Shown piece by piece: positions 17,455 through 22,324 of a stretch of 23,701 bases of DNA (its first letter is position 1; each line of letters starts with the position of its first letter). The DNA is taken from the IMG/VR virus record IMGVR_UViG_3300008107_000966, positions 1 through 23,701 of that record; one strand, given 5' to 3'. The DNA comes from a virus. The position numbers and the translations under genes are program-made. A model generated the notes under the pieces. That model saw only the letters and a program-made list of their open reading frames with translations. It did no database searches and was not told the DNA's origin.

Positions 17455-17657
17455 CTTTTCTTCGTTACCTTCTTTCCACCTCTAGGGTCTGTTCGACCCT
17501 TGACCCTTGTTGAAGGGTCTCTGGTTATTGCTCCATTGAGATTTATTGCCTTTCTAGCAGTTCTATAAGAAACCCCTAGTTCTTCGGCAACTGTCTCAAT
17601 AGCCAATCCTTCTTGATATAGTCGAATCGCTTCTTCTGAAATCTGTACGACCTTCAC
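17451..17657 (-). CDS. Small HTH DNA-binding protein (68 aa)
   Basis: A single helix-turn-helix at about 10-40, EEAIRLYQEGLAIETVAEEL then GVSYRTARKAI, is of the type found in resolvase/transposase N-termini and small phage regulators. A basic tail follows (KGRTDPRGGKKVTKKR), likely gripping the DNA backbone. It starts with GTG at 17657, behind GGAAAGGA, 3 bases after the stop of the upstream membrane gene. It overlaps the holin-like gene by 4 bp. It may regulate this operon or bind one of the repeated elements; both are inference. Confidence 0.8.
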   Translation of the reverse strand: MKVVQISEEAIRLYQEGLAIETVAEELGVSYRTARKAINLNGAITRDPSTRVKGRTDPRGGKKVTKKR

Positions 17658-17660
17658 GAA

Positions 17661-17840
17661 CTAAATCCTTTCCTTTCTGTTGATTTTATCTAATTGTGCT
17701 TCTAGTTCAATGATTCTTCGATTCTTGATTCTAATGACCTGCTCTAGTTCCATTGAACGGCGCAGTCCTACAACCATTACGAAACAAGCTCCTGCGAGCG
17801 CGATAGTGATTCCAATAATCGTTCCAGTATCAAAGTACAT
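17661..17840 (-). CDS. Small membrane protein with C-terminal coiled coil (59 aa)
   Basis: MYFDTGTIIG starts a hydrophobic helix (about 8-27: TIIGITIALAGACFVMVVGL). A charged helix RRSMELEQVIRIKNRRIIEL then runs to the end (LEAQLDKINRKER), typical of a short coiled coil facing the cytoplasm. The N-out/C-in layout resembles small spanin-like or holin-partner proteins, but no family is recognised. The ATG lies right behind TATATAGAAG + GGGGGGTAAAAA, one copy of the repeated element, whose G-run may also serve as the ribosome site. Confidence 0.7.
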   Translation of the reverse strand: MYFDTGTIIGITIALAGACFVMVVGLRRSMELEQVIRIKNRRIIELEAQLDKINRKERI

Positions 17841-17864
17841 TTTTTACCCCCCTTCTATATATGC
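17841..17864 (-). repeat. Copy of the GGGGTAAAAA element (half-site)
   Basis: Minus strand GCATATATAGAAG followed by GGGGGGTAAAAA, ending at the ATG of the 59-aa gene. The upstream ATATA could act as a -10-like box. Confidence 0.75.
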
Positions 17865-17867
17865 TCA

Positions 17868-18041
17868 TCACCTAATACTCCTTGGGTCTACCTGTTTTGT
17901 TCCTTGGCAAAACCCACACTCTTCGGCATGGGCATAACCCAACGCTCCAACTAGATTAGATACTCCGCACGACCTCATCAAAAGACATGCGAACTCTTGG
18001 TCTGATAACCCTGCTTGTGGATCTAATACTTCTTCGCTCAT
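17868..18041 (-). CDS. Small Cys-containing hypothetical protein (57 aa)
   Basis: Starts MSEEVLDPQAGLSDQEFACL. It contains C19, C25 and a late CGFC pair (ECGFCQGTKQVDP), so it could bind a metal with one knuckle, or be a DnaJ-type half zinc finger (C-x-x-C-x-G). It overlaps the DUF7694 gene by 4 bp (ATGA), the usual coupling in this operon. Function unknown. Confidence 0.7.
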   Translation of the reverse strand: MSEEVLDPQAGLSDQEFACLLMRSCGVSNLVGALGYAHAEECGFCQGTKQVDPRSIR

Positions 18042-18505
18042 GCTTCCACTTCTCTCTGAACTGAATTGACTGTCTCTTCGGGCTTGACTCCCAAGTCCAC
18101 CATTTTTCGCATGACTTCTGCGTCTCCCTTATTTCCAACGATACGACCCTGACTCTTCCAAGTGAAAGGGGTTGTTTGCCCAACTGGCATAACGAATAAG
18201 TGATACTGATTAGCGGTATCGACTAGATACTCTTCGGGTGGAAAAATCTCTAGCCCTTCTCGCTCGCTTCCAGCCAGTTCATTTTTGATTCTCTGAAAGT
18301 GTCTCCAGTCTCGAATTGCTTTTCTGTCGATATGTCGAATACTCAAATGGATAGCGCCTTCGTGTGTTCCCTGAAGATACTTTCTAATCACTACATAAAA
18401 TCTGTTCTGCCACATTGTTTCGTGTTCGCCAAGTTCTCCACCGATAGCCTCGACTTCTACGAACGGCGTCCATGTCGGCGCAGTTGCTCCCTTTTTCTTA
18501 CTCAT
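18038..18505 (-). CDS. DUF7694-like phage protein (155 aa)
   Basis: The core (about 30-115) reads WQNRFYVVIRKYLQG, IHLSIRHIDRKAIRDWRHFQ, RIKNELAGSEREGLEIFP and DTANQYHLFVMP. I recognise this as a conserved actinophage family of unknown function (DUF7694). The invariant-looking residues are the paired histidine and arginine in SIRHIDR, WRHFQRIKNEL, and the Y/H before the VMP strand. The last 40 residues are a basic, then acidic helical tail. It overlaps genes on both sides by 4 bp, so it is made with them. Role unknown. Confidence 0.82.
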   Translation of the reverse strand: MSKKKGATAPTWTPFVEVEAIGGELGEHETMWQNRFYVVIRKYLQGTHEGAIHLSIRHIDRKAIRDWRHFQRIKNELAGSEREGLEIFPPEEYLVDTANQYHLFVMPVGQTTPFTWKSQGRIVGNKGDAEVMRKMVDLGVKPEETVNSVQREVEA

Positions 18506-18732
18506 ACCAAGACCCCCTCTAGTCCTTCGTCATTTCCAAAATCACTAGCACTTACAACATCTAACCAATAACGGAACGCTTCTATTAGAACCTCATCAAC
18601 TCTTACTTCTGTTTTTACCCCACTCTTATATATAGACACAGGGTAAAACTCTTCGCACTCTTCGCAGAACCACCCTTGAGCGCAACCGCACTCTCTTAGG
18701 TCAAACTTTTCTTCTAATAAATAATTGTTCAT
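18502..18732 (-). CDS. Cys-rich acidic hypothetical protein (76 aa)
   Basis: CGC-x7-C-x2-C (ECGCAQGWFCEECEEFY) near residues 15-29 suggests a small zinc knuckle. The rest is acidic, with one amphipathic helix (DEVLIEAFRYWLDVV). It is joined to both neighbours by ATGA overlaps. Inside the coding sequence the codons for IYKSGVK spell the repeated element (TATATAAGAGTGGGGTAAAAA), an unusual overlap of a repeated DNA signal with a gene. Confidence 0.75.
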   Translation of the reverse strand: MNNYLLEEKFDLRECGCAQGWFCEECEEFYPVSIYKSGVKTEVRVDEVLIEAFRYWLDVVSASDFGNDEGLEGVLV

Positions 18733-18926
18733 GGATAAATCAAGTCCTTACAAAATTGAGACATCTGCTCTACATCTACTCGACACTCGGCAGGTGTTGT
18801 CGCATAGTTAGCAAGACCGAACGCCACAAGGAAGGCGAGCGCAATAGCCCAACCAATAACCAAGCGACCTCTGCGTGTAAGGCGTGAGTTAGTCTTTCGC
18901 TCTACCCAAGTAAATACTGCTTCCAT
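18729..18926 (-). CDS. Small single-pass membrane protein (65 aa)
   Basis: A basic N-terminus (ERKTNSRLTRRGR), then one membrane helix at about 22-41 (LVIGWAIALAFLVAFGLANY), then an outer tail with two cysteines (AECRVDVEQMSQFCKDLIYP) that could form a disulfide outside the membrane. First gene of the seven-gene operon that ends in the holin-like gene. It is led by CTCACTAGGGAAAGGGAAACAA. A role in lysis or superinfection control is possible but not shown. Confidence 0.75.
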   Translation of the reverse strand: MEAVFTWVERKTNSRLTRRGRLVIGWAIALAFLVAFGLANYATTPAECRVDVEQMSQFCKDLIYP

Positions 18927-18951
18927 TTGTTTCCCTTTCCCTAGTGAGATA

Positions 18952-18980
18952 ACTCTATCTTACTTCCCTGCTTTTTTCTA
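18952..18980 (-). promoter_or_regulatory. Promoter with GCAGGGAAGTA spacer box for the 18926 operon
   Basis: TAGAAA (18975-18980), spacer 17, TAGAGT (18952-18957). The box GCAGGGAAGTA is at 18961-18971, and a second copy GCAGGAAAGT lies just upstream at 18980-18989. Confidence 0.7.
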
Positions 18981-18992
18981 CTTTCCTGCTTT

Positions 18993-19175
18993 TTATCTTC
19001 CAGCGTGTCGCTTCGCTTCTGCGAGCAACTGCTCGAAACTTCTAGCGTCTCCACCACCTACAAACTCGGTGCGTGTATCAACTAGGCGAGCCATACGCTT
19101 CTTAGGGCGTGGCTTTCCAGCGTGCTTGATACGACTAAGTGTTCCCACTATTGCGCTATCTGGTAAAAACTTCAT
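18993..19175 (-). CDS. Basic hypothetical protein, probably leaderless (60 aa)
   Basis: Strongly basic (AGKPRPKKRMARLVDTR) with a helical C-terminus (RSFEQLLAEAKRHAGR), suggesting a nucleic-acid contact. No family is recognised. The ATG lies 6 bases after the TATTAT -10 box of its promoter, so the mRNA should start at or next to the start codon with no room for a ribosome site. Leaderless genes are common in actinobacteria, which fits the suggested host. Confidence 0.68.
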   Translation of the reverse strand: MKFLPDSAIVGTLSRIKHAGKPRPKKRMARLVDTRTEFVGGGDARSFEQLLAEAKRHAGR

Positions 19176-19181
19176 ACCTGA

Positions 19182-19210
19182 ATAATAACTTACTTCCCTG
19201 ACATTTTCAA
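19182..19210 (-). promoter_or_regulatory. SigA-like promoter with GTCAGGGAAGTA spacer box (gene at 19175)
   Basis: TTGAAA (19205-19210), spacer 17, TATTAT (19182-19187). This is the best match in the window to a canonical SigA promoter, with the conserved box at 19191-19201. Confidence 0.82.
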
Positions 19211-19263
19211 GTCCAAACCTAAGTTTTCATTTCCGGGTACTAAAGGTCCTGGAAAACTTTTTG

Positions 19264-19288
19264 CGATAAATACAAAGGGGGTAAAAAA
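19264..19288 (+). repeat. Copy of the GGGGTAAAAA element, plus strand
   Basis: CGATAAATACAAA followed by GGGGGTAAAAAA on the plus strand. It sits between the promoter of the 60-aa gene and the terminator at 19293. Confidence 0.6.
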
Positions 19289-19292
19289 TAAA

Positions 19293-19310
19293 GGGGAGCT
19301 TTCGCTCCCC
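19293..19310 (-). terminator. GAAA-loop terminator after the 72-aa gene
   Basis: Minus strand GGGGAGC-GAAA-GCTCCCC followed by TTTATTTTTT. Confidence 0.88.
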
Positions 19311-19326
19311 CTTATCTTTTATAACC

Positions 19327-19545
19327 TTACGCTACTGATACCCACTTCACGGCAGTTCTTAGCAAGTTGTCGTAATCTCCCGACATACTTTCATCAACAT
19401 AAGTATCTATTTCTTCGCTAGATACTCCTGCTTCTTTCATAGCCAGACAAACTCTAGCCATAATCGCTACGGCATTTCCATCTTCTCCAGTAAGTTGAAC
19501 TTTCACTTCTGGATACTTAGGTGCGTCTATTCCTGCAAAAGCCAT
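19327..19545 (-). CDS. Conserved phage hypothetical protein (72 aa)
   Basis: VKVQLTGEDGNAVAIMARVC, then a helical part (LAMKEAGVSSEEIDTYVDES) and SGDYDNLLRTAVKWVSV. I have seen this pattern (beta strand, GEDGNA, helix, SGDYDxLL) in small conserved proteins of actinophages and plasmids; function unknown. It forms a one-gene unit with its own promoter (TTGTAA/TAGGCT), leader CTCACTAGGGAAAGGAGGGAA and terminator. The AAAGGAGGG ribosome site is the strongest in the window, which implies high expression. Confidence 0.82.
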   Translation of the reverse strand: MAFAGIDAPKYPEVKVQLTGEDGNAVAIMARVCLAMKEAGVSSEEIDTYVDESMSGDYDNLLRTAVKWVSVA

Positions 19546-19573
19546 TTGGTTCCCTCCTTTCCCTAGTGAGATA

Positions 19574-19602
19574 AGCCTAAACTACTTCCCTGACTTTTAC
19601 AA
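19574..19602 (-). promoter_or_regulatory. SigA-like promoter with GTCAGGGAAGTA spacer box (gene at 19545)
   Basis: TTGTAA (19597-19602), spacer 17, TAGGCT (19574-19579). Confidence 0.78.
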
Positions 19603-19636
19603 CACGCCACGCAAATACTTTATTTCATCAGACTTC

Positions 19637-19642
19637 TAGAAT
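19637..19642 (+). promoter_or_regulatory. -10-like box for the plus-strand 41-aa gene
   Basis: TAGAAT on the plus strand, 35 bases before the ATG. Only a poor -35 (TTTATT) lies upstream. Confidence 0.4.
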
Positions 19643-19676
19643 AGACTTATGCCAAGCCAAGAGAAAGGGACTCACA

Positions 19677-19802
19677 ATGGCAACACGAACAAAGCAAGTA
19701 ATGATTTGGATAAACTGCTACCTCTGCGGAGAAAAGTTCCAAATACGCCAAAGAGATTATTACCGAAACCTAATCTGCTCAGACTGTCCGAAACATAAAT
19801 AG
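19677..19802 (+). CDS. Small zinc-ribbon protein (41 aa), opposite to its neighbours
   Basis: The sequence has two CxxC pairs 16 residues apart (NCYLCGEKFQ and LICSDCPKH), the layout of a treble-clef or zinc-ribbon knuckle, in a basic background (RTKQ, RQRDYYR). ATG is preceded by GAGAAAGG at 8 bases. It is the only plus-strand gene seen right of 15.9 kb, and its stop codon falls inside a plus-strand copy of the GGGGTAAAAA element. A longer 49-codon ORF overlaps in another frame (from 19649) but lacks any motif, so I prefer this one. Confidence 0.68.
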   Translation: MATRTKQVMIWINCYLCGEKFQIRQRDYYRNLICSDCPKHK

Positions 19803-19815
19803 TAAGAGGGTAAAA
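19793..19815 (+). repeat. Copy of the GGGGTAAAAA element, plus strand, over a stop codon
   Basis: ACATAAATAGTAAG then AGGGTAAAA. A small AGAGG/CCTCT hairpin (19806-19820) surrounds its end, between two convergent genes. Confidence 0.5.
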
Positions 19816-19818
19816 CCT

Positions 19819-20388
19819 CTAATCGGCGTATTGTGTCTGTAAATAGATAGGCTCGCCTGACTGTTTATCAAACTTACAAGATACGGCGAGCGCACTTTTT
19901 AAACTACTTCTAGCATTTGTAAGAGTTCTTTTCTTTCCTTCTGCTAACGCATTAAGCGCACCCAAAGCATACGGCGCACCTGAACCAATAGAATAAACTC
20001 CCAGTTCGTCGTGACACCAAGAATAATCCTCGCCTATCTCATAAATAGTTCCATTAACTATCGCCATTATCTGAGAGTCTTGTTCGCCATCTTTTGAATA
20101 AGAGTTCTCTTCAAAACATTTTTTTAGTTCTGGGATAAAGTGTGTAGTAATAAACTTATCTAACTTCACGCCTCTTGTTGTAGCACTACAAATCGGTGGC
20201 TTGAAAACATGAGCCAAAAGATTTATTGCTCTCATGTCGCCAGCCGCACCTAAAAGATACGAACCATTCTTTACTATTTTTCCATTATCTTTTGGCAAGG
20301 TATAAGCCCTGCCATCTTCTTCTGAAACTCTAGAGTCGTAGCCAACAACAGCCCAGCCCTCACCCTGAACGGCAGCTATTGTTGTCAC
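19819..20388 (-). CDS. Proteasome/HslV-like Ntn hydrolase (189 aa)
   Basis: Begins MTTIAAVQGEGWAVVGYDSR. After loss of Met, Thr2 would be the N-terminal nucleophile, and D18 then falls at mature position 17, exactly as in proteasome beta subunits and HslV. A lysine follows (K37 in NGKIVKNG, matching Lys33 of the family) and the late GSG motif is present (VYSIGSGAPYALGALNALAE). Length fits a bare beta-type subunit with no propeptide. It starts with GTG behind AAGGAA and follows the 82-aa gene by 21 bp. It could assemble into its own protease ring, or interfere with the host proteasome. The fold call rests on these motifs; the target is unknown. Confidence 0.85.
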   Translation of the reverse strand: MTTIAAVQGEGWAVVGYDSRVSEEDGRAYTLPKDNGKIVKNGSYLLGAAGDMRAINLLAHVFKPPICSATTRGVKLDKFITTHFIPELKKCFEENSYSKDGEQDSQIMAIVNGTIYEIGEDYSWCHDELGVYSIGSGAPYALGALNALAEGKKRTLTNARSSLKSALAVSCKFDKQSGEPIYLQTQYAD

Positions 20389-20409
20389 TTCTTTTTTCCT
20401 TACTGATTT

Positions 20410-20658
20410 TTAGTAGTAGTTAGAGTCATTCCAAAGTTCATCACGCAAAGCGTACTCGTATCTTTCCCCTGAATAAGAGTTTTTCTTACCTATGTCTTCA
20501 CTTTCTATTAAAGTGTCTAAAGAAAGAACGGCGGTACATTCTTCCTCTTCAAACATTATTACAAGTTTTGTATCTCCATCGGCAGGGTCATCAACAATTG
20601 CAACTATGAAAGGCGCACCACCACCATTAGCGTGATAATACTTTTGAACAATTTCCAT
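20410..20658 (-). CDS. Hypothetical acidic protein co-transcribed with the Ntn hydrolase (82 aa)
   Basis: Not recognised. Beta-rich N-terminal half (FIVAIVDDPADGDTKLVIMF) with an acidic EEEE patch, then a helical, Asp/Tyr-rich end. No cysteine cluster (one Cys), no membrane helix. It is the first gene of a two-gene unit with the Ntn hydrolase, so it could be a partner or substrate adaptor; this is only from position. No clear ribosome site lies ahead of the ATG. Upstream is the CAGGTAAGT box and a copy of the GGGGTAAAAA element. Confidence 0.72.
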   Translation of the reverse strand: MEIVQKYYHANGGGAPFIVAIVDDPADGDTKLVIMFEEEECTAVLSLDTLIESEDIGKKNSYSGERYEYALRDELWNDSNYY

Positions 20659-20681
20659 GACTTTAAGGATAACGGCACTAG

Positions 20682-20716
20682 ACTTACCTGATTTTTTACC
20701 CCTCTTCTATATATCG
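20682..20716 (-). promoter_or_regulatory. CAGGTAAGT box fused to a GGGGTAAAAA element upstream of the Ntn unit
   Basis: Minus strand ATATATAGAAGAG + GGGTAAAAAA at 20692-20716, running directly into TCAGGTAAGT (20682-20691). The -35/-10 hexamers are poor here (TAGTGC at 20675-20680 is a possible -10). It is the only place where the two repeated signals touch. Confidence 0.6.
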
Positions 20717-20729
20717 TGACAAAGAAAAA

Positions 20730-20747
20730 CCCCGCCTTTCGGCGGGG
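20730..20747 (-). terminator. GAAA-loop terminator after the 77-aa gene
   Basis: Minus strand CCCCGCC-GAAA-GGCGGGG followed by TTTTTC. Confidence 0.9.
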
Positions 20748-20753
20748 CTTCCT

Positions 20754-20987
20754 TTAGTCCCAAAGGTCTTCGAGCCTATCGGGCTCATTAGGGTCTCCCA
20801 TTTCTTCTTGCTCTTTCTCAAAAGTCCAAGAGTGTCCGCACTCGCACTTTACTTCTGAGGATACATTTCCCCAATCGTCGGTGCTGAAATCTTCTTCCCA
20901 AGCCTTACCGCACTCTTCACACTCGACTTCAAGAGTTACATCTACAGAGTCAATCCCTGACCCCTTCATGCTTCCTTCGTATGACAT
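20754..20987 (-). CDS. Zinc-ribbon protein (77 aa)
   Basis: CEECGKAWEE at about 23-32 and CECGHSW at about 48-54 give a C-x2-C...C-x-C-x-H type zinc site in a very acidic protein. The tail is Glu/Asp-rich (EKEQEEMGDPNEPDRLEDLW). It resembles small phage zinc ribbons of unknown role that may bind RNA polymerase or act as DNA mimics through their acidic surface; both are inference. ATG behind CTAGGGAAAGGAAAG. It is a single-gene unit with its own promoter at 21116, a long structured leader and a terminator. Confidence 0.78.
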   Translation of the reverse strand: MSYEGSMKGSGIDSVDVTLEVECEECGKAWEEDFSTDDWGNVSSEVKCECGHSWTFEKEQEEMGDPNEPDRLEDLWD

Positions 20988-21085
20988 TTACTTTCCTTTC
21001 CCTAGGTACTCGGTAGGGCGTCGTATTGTTTCGGGCTTGTACTGAGCCTTTCGTTTGACCAGCGACTGCCCCCTACCAAGTAACT
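20988..21085 (-). promoter_or_regulatory. Structured 5' leader of the 77-aa gene
   Basis: GGTAGGG and CCCTACC close a 66-base span (21012-21077). Inside is a hairpin GGCT-CAGTACA-AGCC with a 7-base loop, plus a small TCG...CGA hairpin. The outline is tRNA-like, but there is no T arm and the base before the would-be GTA anticodon is A, not T. No ORF. Likely a regulatory fold. Confidence 0.5.
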
Positions 21086-21087
21086 TA

Positions 21088-21116
21088 ATTCTAAACTACT
21101 TACCTGACATTTGCAA
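21088..21116 (-). promoter_or_regulatory. SigA-like promoter with GTCAGGTAAGTA spacer box (gene at 20987)
   Basis: TTGCAA (21111-21116), spacer 17, TAGAAT (21088-21093). Confidence 0.8.
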
Positions 21117-21119
21117 GGG

Positions 21120-21222
21120 AGACACTTCACCCACGCTAGGGATGCATGGGTAAAGTGCGGTGAGTAGGGTATCTCACCTCAACGGGGAGCGCATGAAAGG
21201 GATTTAGCGCTACGACCCGGTG
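21120..21222 (-). ncRNA. Candidate small structured RNA: three consecutive hairpins
   Basis: Read on the minus strand: hairpin 1, CGGG (21216-21219) with CCCG (21183-21186) plus inner AGCGC/GCGCT; hairpin 2, GGTGAG-ATACCCTA-CTCACC (21159-21178); hairpin 3, CACTTTACCCA with TGGGTGAAGTG (21147-21157 and 21123-21133). Hairpin 3 has a G-U pair on the minus strand where the plus strand would have a C-A mismatch, so the minus strand is the likely RNA. An extended -10 promoter lies directly upstream. No reading frame longer than a few codons was found. It could instead be a leader read through into the 77-aa gene. Confidence 0.5.
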
Positions 21223-21227
21223 ATAAT

Positions 21228-21255
21228 ATTCTAGCAGTTTTGATAGTGAGTACAA
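21228..21255 (-). promoter_or_regulatory. Extended -10 promoter ahead of the structured RNA
   Basis: TTGTAC (21250-21255), spacer 16, TGC directly before TAGAAT (21228-21233). It lacks the CAGGGAAGT box, unlike the other promoters nearby. Confidence 0.6.
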
Positions 21256-21261
21256 AAATTT

Positions 21262-21573
21262 TTACCCCCGGCTTGCAAAACAATCGGGGCACTCGACTTC
21301 ACGCATTGAGCCAGCTACCTCTGAACGAACCTTTCCCTCTCCATAACAAGTCTCGCAATTAGGATCTCCCTCATCAAGCACGCCAATATGGTTACTAACT
21401 GCTTGTACATCCCAACCATAATGCTCTTTCATGACTCGCCCGGCGGCACGCAAGCAAGCATCCTCATACACTTCGCCATCCTTCACTTCTGATTCAGGAA
21501 CGGCAACGCTCACAATCATTGAAAAGTAATCTCCAATAAAGATTACATTTTTTATATTTGATAATTCATCCAT
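21262..21573 (-). CDS. DnaJ-type zinc-knuckle protein (103 aa)
   Basis: Residues 1-70 form a mixed alpha/beta part (NVIFIGDYFSMIVSVAVPES, then DACLRAAGRVMKEHYGW). The C-terminus carries CETCYGEGKVRSE ... VECPDCFASRG, a C-x2-C-x-G-x-G followed by C-x2-C, as in the zinc-binding repeats of DnaJ and small phage ribbons. The ATG lies directly behind a copy of the repeated element (AGAAGAGGGGTAAAA), whose G-run may serve as ribosome site. It follows the terminator at 21611-21634. Function unknown. Confidence 0.78.
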   Translation of the reverse strand: MDELSNIKNVIFIGDYFSMIVSVAVPESEVKDGEVYEDACLRAAGRVMKEHYGWDVQAVSNHIGVLDEGDPNCETCYGEGKVRSEVAGSMREVECPDCFASRG

Positions 21574-21595
21574 TTTTACCCCTCTTCTATATATG
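21573..21595 (-). repeat. Copy of the GGGGTAAAAA element (half-site) at a start codon
   Basis: GCATATATAGAAGAG followed by GGGTAAAAATG. The last bases merge with the ATG of the 103-aa gene. Confidence 0.75.
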
Positions 21596-21610
21596 CCAAC
21601 AATAACACGA

Positions 21611-21634
21611 AAGCCCTACCTTTCGGCAGGGCTT
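21611..21634 (-). terminator. GAAA-loop terminator after the 152-aa gene
   Basis: Minus strand AAGCCCTGCC-GAAA-GGTAGGGCTT then TTCG. It has a G-U pair that forms only on the minus strand. Confidence 0.85.
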
Positions 21635-21652
21635 CTCGCGTCCGTAGCCTTT

Positions 21653-22111
21653 CTAGTCTTCTTCACCCTTGACTAGGGTAAATAAGAAACTCGCTCCTGT
21701 AGGTTCGTCATGAGAGTATCTGCGAGCGCTGAAACTCTTTCCACTAAACTCGACCTCGATACGAAAATCTCCTCTGAGGGTTAGAGCCTTCAAAGTCTTA
21801 TCTATCGGCACGACTCCACTTCCCATATCTCTAGTCCAGCCCATACCGCGACCATCTATCCGCACTAAATCCCAATTCACGCCAACCTGCTTACGCCATT
21901 CATAGATAGTGTCGTAAAAAATACTTTCACTATCGTCCCAACAACCCATACAACCATTTGCATTTTCTAATGTCCCACTAGTGCAATCGTCGCATTGTTG
22001 CCCTGCTTCTCCACCCATATAACCGATACCGCACTTATTACAGTCAAAGCATTGGCAATCGCTGTTTAATGAAAAAGATATTTTCCCTGCCTGTACTTCT
22101 ATTGCGCTCAT
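21653..22111 (-). CDS. Cys-rich zinc-binding protein (152 aa)
   Basis: Residues 19-57 hold eight cysteines in paired spacing (C19, C21, C24, C27; C40, C43; C54, C57), enough for two zinc sites. The rest is an alpha/beta domain with WRKQVGVNWDLVRIDGRGMG, an IDKTLKALTLRGDFRIEVEF stretch and SHDEPTGASFLFTLV, which I recall from a conserved small actinophage family of unknown function. The frame extends to 22141, but ATG 22111 has CTAGGGAAAGGAAAACG immediately upstream, the usual ribosome site here, so I use it. Possibly RNA or DNA binding. Confidence 0.78.
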   Translation of the reverse strand: MSAIEVQAGKISFSLNSDCQCFDCNKCGIGYMGGEAGQQCDDCTSGTLENANGCMGCWDDSESIFYDTIYEWRKQVGVNWDLVRIDGRGMGWTRDMGSGVVPIDKTLKALTLRGDFRIEVEFSGKSFSARRYSHDEPTGASFLFTLVKGEED

Positions 22112-22161
22112 CGTTTTCCTTTCCCTAGTTTTCGACGGCAAGCAAACTCTATCATAGATTA

Positions 22162-22230
22162 TTATTTCCCGGCTAGCTTCCGATGCATTTCACCCGGAAA
22201 ATACTTTCTCTCTTCCTGCCGACGCTTAAT
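22162..22230 (-). other. Possible short ORF without a normal start codon
   Basis: An open frame reads IKRRQEERKYFPGEMHRKLA, ending in GK and TAA, between the element at 22239 and the 152-aa gene. The composition looks protein-like, but the only ATG is internal (8 codons from the end). ATT at 22230 follows AAGGCTAGGG. It may be a peptide with a rare start, or chance. Confidence 0.25.
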
Positions 22231-22238
22231 CCCTAGCC

Positions 22239-22288
22239 TTTTTACCCCCCTTCTATATATCGCCGTATTTAGTAAGGGGATAAAAAAA
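22239..22288. repeat. Dyad of two GGGGTAAAAA elements
   Basis: Minus-strand copy (GATATATAGAAG + GGGGGGTAAAAA) at 22239-22262, facing a plus-strand copy (ATTTAGTAAGGGGATAAAAA) at 22266-22285 around a short CGCCGT-like centre. Confidence 0.65.
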
Positions 22289-22289
22289 T

Positions 22290-22309
22290 CCCCCGCCTTT
22301 CGACGGGGG
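22290..22309 (-). terminator. GAAA-loop terminator after the DUF3846 gene
   Basis: Minus strand CCCCCGTC-GAAA-GGCGGGGG then ATTTTTTTAT. It has a U-G pair that exists only on the minus strand. Confidence 0.9.
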
Positions 22310-22324
22310 ACTCTCTCACTTCTC

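Noticed and set aside
19649-19798. 49-codon plus-strand ORF overlapping the zinc-ribbon gene
   Set aside because: No motif. The other frame has two clean CxxC pairs and a better ribosome site.
21012-21077. A true tRNA gene
   Set aside because: No T arm, A instead of T before the anticodon, and a weak D arm. Kept only as a tRNA-like leader.
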